A DNA stretch of 12,180 bases, taken from MKRK01 sp001896915 (GTDB taxonomy: Bacteria; Bacillota; Clostridia; Oscillospirales; Acutalibacteraceae). The stretch's first letter is position 1; each line of letters starts with the position of its first letter. Of this stretch, positions 8,225 to 12,180 are shown piece after piece. A model generated the notes under the pieces. That model searched no databases and was not told the DNA's origin. It saw only the letters and a list, made by a program, of their open reading frames with translations. Where the stretch lies: NCBI GenBank assembly GCA_937973935.1, contig CALJJF010000148.1, positions 1-12,180 on the forward strand, in the 5' to 3' direction. Position numbers and translations under genes: made by a program.

Positions 8225-8584
8225 TTACTTATTCAAGGCAGCCTTGCTTTGCTCAACCAAGCCGGCGAAGCTTGTTGCATCATTTACAGCGAGTTCAGCA
8301 AGCATCTTTCTGTTGATGTCGATCTGAGCTTTTTTCAAGCCGTTCATGAAGGTGGAATAGTTCATACCGCTCAATTTTGCAGCCGCAGAAATACGGGTAA
8401 TCCAAAGGCGACGAAAATCACGTTTCTTGTGCTTACGTCCGATATATGCATATTGATATGACTTCATAACAGCTTGTTTTGCTGTTTTAAACAATTTACT
8501 CTTGGAACCAAAATAGCCTTTTGCAAGCTTTAAAACCTTGTTTCTTCTTTTGCGCGTCATCAATGCGCCTTTTACACGTGCCAT
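8225..8584 (-). CDS. rplT: 50S ribosomal protein L20
   Basis: L20 binds 23S rRNA early in large-subunit assembly and in Firmicutes represses its own operon by binding the infC leader. The 119-residue length is standard. The basic N-terminal extension (MARVKGALMTRKRRNKVLKL) and the following KGYFGSKSKLFKTAKQAVMKS and RRLWITRISAAAKLSGMNYS regions are hallmark L20 sequence. It follows rpmI by 25 bp with an AGGAGG ribosome binding site (8595-8600) and is followed by a strong terminator. Confidence 0.98.
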   Translation of the reverse strand: MARVKGALMTRKRRNKVLKLAKGYFGSKSKLFKTAKQAVMKSYQYAYIGRKHKKRDFRRLWITRISAAAKLSGMNYSTFMNGLKKAQIDINRKMLAELAVNDATSFAGLVEQSKAALNK

Positions 8585-8609
8585 AACGGTTTATCCTCCT
8601 AATTTACTA

Positions 8610-8807
8610 TTATTTATACGGAATCAGGCGCTTGATTGCGGATGTGTTTGTATCATCAACATATGCACCTTGGCGCAGAGCTCTTTTACGTTTGGTTGAT
8701 TTCTTGTTTAAAATATGTGATTTGTATGCGTGAGCACGCTTAATTTTGCCTGATTTTGTGACCTTAAAGCGTTTTTTTGCACCACTATGAGTTTTGATTT
8801 TAGGCAT
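8610..8807 (-). CDS. rpmI: 50S ribosomal protein L35
   Basis: This small, highly basic protein of the large ribosomal subunit has 65 residues, the typical length. It has the family start MPKIKTHSGAKKRFKVTKSGKIKR, shown here only as the N-terminal signature: PKIKTHSGAKKRFK at 2-15, then KRAHAYKSHIL and KRKRALRQGAYV. A GGAGG site stands just before the ATG. It lies 18 bp after infC and 25 bp before rplT, the standard IF3-L35-L20 operon. Confidence 0.97.
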   Translation of the reverse strand: MPKIKTHSGAKKRFKVTKSGKIKRAHAYKSHILNKKSTKRKRALRQGAYVDDTNTSAIKRLIPYK

Positions 8808-8825
8808 AGTAGTTACCTCCTTATA

Positions 8826-9350
8826 TTATGGTTTGGTTACTTTTTTTGGCGCCAGGAACATCAGCATACTGCGACCTTCCATCTTTGCAGGTTTTTCAAC
8901 CGTACAATATTCACTGCAATATTCGGCAAAACGGTTCATGATTTCAATTCCGATCTGAGGATGGCCCAGCTGGCGTCCCTTAAAACGGATGGAAACTTTG
9001 ACCTTATCGCCGTCAGAAAGAAAACGAAAAGCATGATTTGCTTTTGTTTCAAAATCGTGCTTGTCGATATTCAAAGAAAGGCGTATTTCTTTGATATCAA
9101 CAATGTGTTGATTTTTCTTCGCTTCCTTGTCTCTTTTGGCCTGTTCAAACTTAAATTTGCCGTAGTCAAGAATCTTGCACACCGGCGGAACAGACATCGG
9201 AGCGATTTTCACAAGATCAAGATCAAGCTCAGATGCTCTTCTTAAGGCTTCTGCACTGGACATAACACCCAACTGAGAGCCGTCTGCACCAATCACTCTT
9301 ACTTCCTTATCTTTGATTTCTTCATTGATGGAAAGTTCCTTTTTGCTGAT
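8826..9350 (-). CDS. infC: Translation initiation factor IF-3, probable AUC start
   Basis: IF3 binds the 30S subunit, prevents subunit joining and checks the start codon and initiator tRNA. The C-terminal domain ends with KPAKMEGRSMLMFLAP, and the family signature KILDYGKFKFEQAKR lies at about residues 59-73. The conserved N-terminus begins SKKELSINEEIKDKEVRVI. The only codon in place to start this is ATC (9350-9348), 7 nt after GGAGGTG (9358-9364), giving 174 residues. No in-frame ATG, GTG or TTG is suitably placed: the nearest upstream option is a TTG at 9404 beside the leader terminator with no ribosome binding site, and the first internal ATG is at about residue 30 in the conserved domain. 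Rare AUU-type starts are known for infC in other bacteria and make IF3 autoregulated; I infer the same here. Confidence 0.93.
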   Translation of the reverse strand: MSKKELSINEEIKDKEVRVIGADGSQLGVMSSAEALRRASELDLDLVKIAPMSVPPVCKILDYGKFKFEQAKRDKEAKKNQHIVDIKEIRLSLNIDKHDFETKANHAFRFLSDGDKVKVSIRFKGRQLGHPQIGIEIMNRFAEYCSEYCTVEKPAKMEGRSMLMFLAPKKVTKP

Positions 9351-9357
9351 AGGTAAG

Positions 9358-9364
9358 CACCTCC
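9358..9364 (-). promoter_or_regulatory. infC ribosome binding site that fixes the AUC start
   Basis: GGAGGTG on the minus strand stands 7 nt before the ATC codon at 9350-9348, the optimal distance. No canonical start codon in the IF3 frame lies within range of it; the GTG inside it is out of frame. Confidence 0.85.
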
Positions 9365-9375
9365 AAAATTTATTT

Positions 9376-9395
9376 GTAAAATCATGCGATTTTAC
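9376..9395 (-). repeat. Perfect inverted repeat in the infC leader, just upstream of the ribosome binding site
   Basis: GTAAAATC (9376-9383) and GATTTTAC (9388-9395) form an 8-bp perfect stem with a 4-nt loop. It lies between the leader terminator and the infC ribosome binding site, 11 nt from the latter. It has no following T-run on the minus strand, so it is not itself a terminator. A translational control role is possible but unproven. Confidence 0.6.
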
Positions 9396-9398
9396 GGT

Positions 9399-9429
9399 AA
9401 ACAAACAAAACGGACAGAAAACTGTCCGT
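9399..9429 (-). terminator. Leader terminator (attenuator) upstream of infC
   Basis: On the minus strand ACGGACAG (9429-9422), a UUUU tetraloop and CTGTCCGT (9417-9410) make a perfect 8-bp hairpin, followed by TTTGTTTGTTT (9409-9399). It sits about 100 nt after the predicted transcription start and 50 nt before the infC start codon, the layout of a premature terminator rather than an operon end. Confidence 0.8.
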
Positions 9430-9532
9430 ACAATAAACCTTAATTCATAGCATAAAGATGCTAAAACCGACTTATTGACCTTGTAAGACGAAACTCACAG
9501 GGTGAGAACGGAAAACAGTTCTGCTTTGTTGT
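9399..9532 (-). promoter_or_regulatory. Structured 5' leader of infC-rpmI-rplT (L20-leader-like)
   Basis: The region between the predicted start of transcription (about 9532) and the attenuator is rich in small hairpins. On the minus strand these include AGAAC...GTTCT, CTCAC-CCT-GTGAG, and TAGCAT-CTTT-ATGCTA enclosed by CAATAA...TTATTG. The segment ACTGTTTTCCGT (9519-9508) can pair with ACGGACAGT of the terminator stem (CCGT/ACGG plus ACTGT/ACAGT, with a 3-nt bulge), a candidate antiterminator. In Firmicutes, infC operons are known to be autorepressed by L20 through such a leader (L20 leader); assignment here rests on position and layout, not on a covariance-model match. Confidence 0.65.
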
Positions 9533-9538
9533 AAAAAT

Positions 9539-9567
9539 ATAATACCAGTCCCGTACGATTTTGTCAA
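9539..9567 (-). promoter_or_regulatory. Promoter of the infC-rpmI-rplT operon
   Basis: On the minus strand there is a perfect -35 TTGACA (9567-9562), a 17-bp spacer and a -10 TATTAT (9544-9539). Transcription would start near 9532. It is a strong vegetative sigma-A type promoter, diverging from the riboflavin transporter promoter. Confidence 0.85.
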
Positions 9568-9676
9568 GCATTTTTTGCTGTATTCAACTTGCTGTTTCAT
9601 TGATATGCTTTATATGAAAAATTATATTTCATAATTCGAATTTTGTAAACCCTATTTGCTTATACAATTTTTGGTC
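9568..9676. other. AT-rich spacer between divergent promoters
   Basis: This interval between the two -35 boxes is AT-rich with no coding signal. It contains a 10-bp palindrome AATTCGAATT at 9633-9642 and an imperfect inverted repeat ATGAAA...TTTCAT nearby. No known operator is recognised. Confidence 0.5.
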
Positions 9677-9705
9677 TTGACAAATGTTTTTTTGTAGCAT
9701 ATACT
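9677..9705 (+). promoter_or_regulatory. Promoter of the FMN riboswitch-ribU transcript
   Basis: There is a perfect -35 TTGACA (9677-9682), a 17-bp spacer and a -10 TATACT (9700-9705). The predicted start near 9712 is about 13 nt before the riboswitch. Confidence 0.85.
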
Positions 9706-9724
9706 GAATATAAATTTAATGTTG

Positions 9725-9857
9725 TCTTCAGGGCGGGGTGAAATACTTTGGTATCATTCCCCACCGGCGGTAAAGCAGATGTTTCTGACAAGCCCGCGAG
9801 CGAAAGCTGATTTCGGTTGGATTCCGAAGCCGACGGTATAGTCCGGATGAAAGAAGA
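9725..9857 (+). promoter_or_regulatory. FMN riboswitch (RFN element)
   Basis: This is the FMN-sensing aptamer that controls riboflavin synthesis and uptake genes. The closing stem P1 is TCTTC (9725-9729) with GAAGA (9853-9857). Conserved cores are visible in order: CAGGGCGGGGTGAAAT, CCCCACCGGCGGTAAAGC, GACAAGCCCGCGAGC, GCTGATTTCGGTTGGATTC, CCGAAGCCGACGGTATAGTC and CGGATGAAAGAAGA. It is followed by a terminator and then ribU, so FMN binding should cause premature termination of ribU transcription. Confidence 0.96.
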
Positions 9858-9878
9858 TGTGTGTTTTTATACATGCTG

Positions 9879-9908
9879 ACCCTGTTGTAGTTTTACAGCA
9901 GGGTTTTT
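9879..9908 (+). terminator. FMN riboswitch expression-platform terminator
   Basis: CCCTGTTGT (9880-9888) pairs with ACAGCAGGG (9895-9903) through nine pairs including one G-U, with a 6-nt loop and a following TTTTT. It lies between the aptamer and ribU, as expected for a transcriptional off switch. Confidence 0.9.
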
Positions 9909-9939
9909 CATTTTTGAAGGCAAAAGAAAGGTGTAAAAA

Positions 9940-10476
9940 ATGAAAATCAACAAAATTGCAAAACTTGGTCTTTTGGCAGCAATCTCTATCATTTTGGTCC
10001 AGTTTATCCATTTTCCTATTATTCCTGGTGCATCCTATTTGGAATATGATGTTGCCGATATTCCCATATTGATTGGCGCATTTTTATATGGTCCCGTCGC
10101 AGGAATCTTGCTCACCCTCATCGTATCTGTGATTCAGGGCATGACTGTTTCCGCCGGATCCGGATGGGTCGGAATCGTAATGCACTTTTTTGCCACATCA
10201 ACTTTGGTATTGATTGCGAGTATCCTATATAAATACAAGCACAATCTTAAATGGGGTATCATCGGCTTGATTTTGGGTTCGATTGGTATGATATTGATTA
10301 TGATACCTTTGAATCTGATTTTTACGGTTCATTTTTTCGGCTATCCGCAAAAAATAGTTGAAGCCTCAATTGTTCCTGTTATTATTCCGTTTAATGCTTT
10401 TAAAGCAGTGGTCAATTCGCTGTTGACCATAATATTATACAAACGAATCGGTAAATTATTAAAAGTAAATTCATAA
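9940..10476 (+). CDS. ribU: Riboflavin ECF transporter S-component RibU
   Basis: RibU is the membrane protein that binds riboflavin and works with the shared ECF energising module (EcfA, EcfA', EcfT), encoded elsewhere. The 178-residue protein is strongly hydrophobic with about five to six predicted membrane segments (near residues 8-27, 40-66, 76-97, 105-131 and 144-168). Family-like stretches are YLEYDVADIPILIGAFLYGP (33-52), GSGWVGIVMHFFAT (73-86) and VPVIIPFNAFKAVVNSLLT (145-163). The start is set by AAAGGTG (9927-9933), 6 nt before the ATG. The FMN riboswitch directly upstream confirms the substrate class. No terminator follows; the metK promoter starts 9 bp after its stop codon. Confidence 0.94.
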   Translation: MKINKIAKLGLLAAISIILVQFIHFPIIPGASYLEYDVADIPILIGAFLYGPVAGILLTLIVSVIQGMTVSAGSGWVGIVMHFFATSTLVLIASILYKYKHNLKWGIIGLILGSIGMILIMIPLNLIFTVHFFGYPQKIVEASIVPVIIPFNAFKAVVNSLLTIILYKRIGKLLKVNS

Positions 10477-10484
10477 AATATTCA

Positions 10485-10513
10485 TTGACAAAAATGCAAG
10501 ATTATTGTATATT
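10485..10513 (+). promoter_or_regulatory. Promoter of the SAM riboswitch-metK transcript
   Basis: There is a perfect -35 TTGACA (10485-10490), a 17-bp spacer and a -10 TATATT (10508-10513). Transcription would begin about 10 nt before the riboswitch. It starts 9 bp after the ribU stop codon. Confidence 0.85.
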
Positions 10514-10529
10514 TAATAAAACTAAATAT

Positions 10530-10621
10530 CCTTATCAAGAGTGGCGGAGGGACAGGCCCTGTGATGCCCGGCAACCTGCTTTGCAAGGTGCTAAATCCTG
10601 CGGTGAAACCGAGAGATGGGG
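10530..10621 (+). promoter_or_regulatory. SAM-I riboswitch (S-box)
   Basis: This S-adenosylmethionine-sensing aptamer has P1 formed by CCTTATC (10530-10536) and GATGGGG (10615-10621), with two G-U pairs. The S-box core is clear: AAGAGTGGCGGAGGGACAGG, CCCTGTGATGCCCGGCAACC with its kink-turn, AAGGTGCTAAATCC, and CGGTGAAACCGAGAGATG. It precedes metK, so SAM represses its own synthesis by end-product feedback. Confidence 0.96.
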
Positions 10622-10636
10622 TAAGCTGTATTTACT

Positions 10637-10676
10637 CGCAATTGTGTTAACCGCACAGTTGCGTTTTTATTTTATT
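10637..10676 (+). terminator. SAM riboswitch expression-platform terminator
   Basis: CGCAATTGTG (10637-10646) pairs with CACAGTTGCG (10654-10663) in a 10-bp stem with one G-U pair and a 7-nt loop, followed by TTTTTATTTTATT. The T-tract ends right at the metK ribosome binding site (GGGAGG, 10678-10683). High SAM should favour this hairpin and stop transcription before metK. Confidence 0.92.
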
Positions 10677-10690
10677 AGGGAGGTATAAAA

Positions 10691-11866
10691 ATGAAAAAAT
10701 TATTTACATCGGAATCCGTAACAGAAGGACATCCCGATAAAGTATGTGACCAGATTTCCGATGCGGTGTTGGATGCGATTTTAGCAAAAGACAGTATGGC
10801 ACGTGTTGCCTGTGAAAGCTTTGCCACCACGGGAATCGTGACTGTTATGGGCGAAATATCAACCTCGTGTTATGTGGACATCCCAAAAATCGCCCGTGAG
10901 GTGATCAAAGAAATCGGGTATAACAACCCTTCTCAGGGGTTTGACGGCAACACCTGTGCTGTGGTAACCTCCATTGATGAGCAGTCTCCTGACATCGCCT
11001 TGGGTGTTGACCATTCACTGGAGGACAAATCCGGCGAGAGTGACGCTTTGAACCTGCACGGTGCCGGTGATCAGGGCATGATGTTCGGTTATGCCTGTGA
11101 TGAAACAGAAGAGCTGATGCCCATGCCCATTGCATATGCACACAAGCTTGCCAAGAGACTGACCGAAGTCAGAAAAGATGGTACGCTTCCCTATCTACGT
11201 CCTGACGGCAAAACCCAGGTCACGGTGGAGTATGAAGACGACAAACCCATCAGAATTGATGCAGTGGTTGTATCCACCCAACACGACGAAGCCGTTACTT
11301 TGGAACAAATCAGAAAAGACATCATTGAGATTGTAATTAAAGAAATCTTACCTTCTTCCCTGCTTGACGAACACACAAAGTATTATATCAACCCCACCGG
11401 CAGGTTTGTCATCGGCGGTCCGCAAGGCGACACAGGGCTGACCGGAAGAAAGATCATTGTGGATACCTACGGCGGATACGCAAAGCACGGCGGCGGTGCA
11501 TTTTCCGGGAAGGATCCCACCAAGGTTGACCGTTCCGCTGCCTATGCCGCCCGCTATGTTGCAAAGAACATCGTAGCCGCGGGTCTTGCAAAACGCTGTG
11601 AAATCCAGCTTGCTTATGCCATCGGTGTCGCCCACCCTGTTTCTGTTATGGTAGATACCTATGGCACGGGCACAGTATCGGACGACCGACTTGCCGAAAC
11701 GGTGAACAAGGTTTTTGATCTTCGCCCCGCCGCCATCATCCGCGACCTCGACCTTCGCCAACCAATTTACAAGCAGCTGGCCGCATACGGACATATCGGC
11801 CGAACCGACATAGATTTGCCTTGGGAGAGAACAGACAAAGCGGAGCTGATCAAAGCTTCTTTATAA
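10691..11866 (+). CDS. metK: S-adenosylmethionine synthetase
   Basis: MetK joins methionine and ATP to make SAM, the cell's main methyl donor. It is a cytoplasmic enzyme that usually forms tetramers. The 391-residue protein is full length. It has the N-terminal TSESVTEGHPDKVCDQISDA (6-25, with catalytic H14), the signature GAGDQG (124-129) and the P-loop-like second signature GGGAFSGKDP (267-276), plus the conserved IGVAHPVSVMVDTYGTG region (311-327). GGGAGG stands 7 nt before the ATG. The SAM-I riboswitch upstream fits its product. SAM made here is the cofactor of the SpoU methyltransferase and the radical SAM protein encoded on the other strand. Confidence 0.98.
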   Translation: MKKLFTSESVTEGHPDKVCDQISDAVLDAILAKDSMARVACESFATTGIVTVMGEISTSCYVDIPKIAREVIKEIGYNNPSQGFDGNTCAVVTSIDEQSPDIALGVDHSLEDKSGESDALNLHGAGDQGMMFGYACDETEELMPMPIAYAHKLAKRLTEVRKDGTLPYLRPDGKTQVTVEYEDDKPIRIDAVVVSTQHDEAVTLEQIRKDIIEIVIKEILPSSLLDEHTKYYINPTGRFVIGGPQGDTGLTGRKIIVDTYGGYAKHGGGAFSGKDPTKVDRSAAYAARYVAKNIVAAGLAKRCEIQLAYAIGVAHPVSVMVDTYGTGTVSDDRLAETVNKVFDLRPAAIIRDLDLRQPIYKQLAAYGHIGRTDIDLPWERTDKAELIKASL

Positions 11867-11871
11867 CAAAC

Positions 11872-11905
11872 AAAAAGAACGTTCGCGATGGAACGTTCTT
11901 TTTTT
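11872..11905. terminator. Bidirectional terminator between metK and the convergent ORF
   Basis: AGAACGTTC (11876-11884) and GAACGTTCT (11891-11899) make a 9-bp perfect stem with the loop GCGATG. It is flanked by five As on the left and a T-run on the right, so it has a U-tract in either direction. It can end both metK and the minus-strand ORF that stops at 11930. Confidence 0.93.
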
Positions 11906-11929
11906 ATCGGTATACTTTGCTGTCGAATT

Positions 11930-12180
11930 TTATTTCTTTTCGTTCACAAAAAGCTTTCCATCAACCTGCCATTTTAAATGGATAGAACCAGATAAATGAT
12001 GGAGCAAATTCTTGCTTTCCTTTATAGAAGTGGTTTGCTTGGTATTGCTGAAAACTTTCATTGGGTCTTCTGCTGCTTCAATTTTCACGTCGGAGGCATT
12101 GATGTCACCAAATAGTTTACCGGCACCCGGGACATATATTACTTCGTGCATTGATATCATACAATCCTTGGAATAGATAT
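11930..12180 (-). CDS. Hypothetical protein, 3' end or small ORF (open to right edge)
   Basis: The frame is open from the TAA at 11932-11930 to the window edge, about 82 codons. The first ATG visible is at 12160. AAGGA stands only 4 nt before it, so a short gene starting there is possible. It may instead be the C-terminus of a longer protein, since the frame continues upstream without a stop (IYSKDCMISMHEVIYV at the visible beginning). The protein is mixed polar with no membrane segment or cysteine motif, and ends KWQVDGKLFVNEKK. I do not recognise a family. The bidirectional terminator just past the stop supports it being a real transcribed gene. Confidence 0.5.
   Translation of the reverse strand, partial: IYSKDCMISMHEVIYVPGAGKLFGDINASDVKIEAAEDPMKVFSNTKQTTSIKESKNLLHHLSGSIHLKWQVDGKLFVNEKK

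Noticed and set aside
9351..9404. N-terminal extension of IF3 from a TTG start at 9404
   Set aside because: The 18 added residues do not resemble the family, no ribosome binding site precedes the TTG, and it lies in the U-tract of the leader terminator.
9754..10011. 85-codon minus-strand ORF across the FMN riboswitch and the ribU start
   Set aside because: It is antisense to the conserved riboswitch and ribU and has no protein family resemblance.
10485..10688. 67-codon plus-strand ORF upstream of metK
   Set aside because: It coincides with the metK promoter, SAM riboswitch and terminator, and its sequence is explained by these.
11348..11794. 148-codon minus-strand ORF inside metK
   Set aside because: It is a shadow of the strongly conserved metK frame and has no ribosome binding site I can see.
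1..12180. Mobile element, CRISPR array, defence or other novel multi-gene system
   Set aside because: All complete genes are core housekeeping genes in conserved order; no long direct repeats, transposase, integrase or att-like sites were seen by eye.

Overview
This 12.2 kb window is an ordinary housekeeping stretch of a Firmicutes chromosome. The gene content and order point to the class Clostridia, possibly an Oscillospirales-like lineage, but that finer placement is an inference from order alone. Supporting signs are the run infC-rpmI-rplT-spoU methyltransferase-dprA-topA-trmFO-plsX-rnc-radical SAM protein, strong GGAGG-type ribosome binding sites, TTGACA promoters with 17-bp spacers, and Gram-positive style control by RNA leaders (FMN riboswitch, SAM-I riboswitch, attenuator before infC). 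I see no mobile element, CRISPR array, tRNA or rRNA.

Left block, minus strand, about 9567 down to 1. A promoter at 9539-9567 drives a roughly 180-nt leader with a terminator hairpin, then infC (IF3), rpmI (L35) and rplT (L20). A strong terminator follows rplT, and a SpoU/TrmH-type RNA methyltransferase gene begins only 19 bp beyond it. Then come dprA (DNA uptake and processing), topA (topoisomerase I), trmFO (tRNA T54 methylation), plsX (phospholipid synthesis), rnc (RNase III) and the first 263 codons of an Elp3-like radical SAM protein that leaves the window on the left. From dprA to the radical SAM gene the gaps are 62 bp or less, several genes abut or overlap, and I see no internal terminator, so they probably form one transcription unit.

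Control hub, about 9350-9940. This 590-bp stretch without protein genes carries two divergent promoters, the infC leader on the minus strand and an FMN riboswitch with its terminator on the plus strand.

Right block, plus strand. ribU (riboflavin ECF transporter S-component) follows the FMN riboswitch. A new promoter lies 9 bp past the ribU stop, followed by a SAM-I riboswitch with terminator and metK (SAM synthetase). A bidirectional terminator ends metK. Facing it on the minus strand is the 3' end of an unrecognised ORF that stays open to the right edge.

The most unusual point is that infC seems to start at an AUC codon 7 nt after a GGAGGTG Shine-Dalgarno, behind an attenuator-type leader. 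I did not find evidence for a previously undescribed system here.
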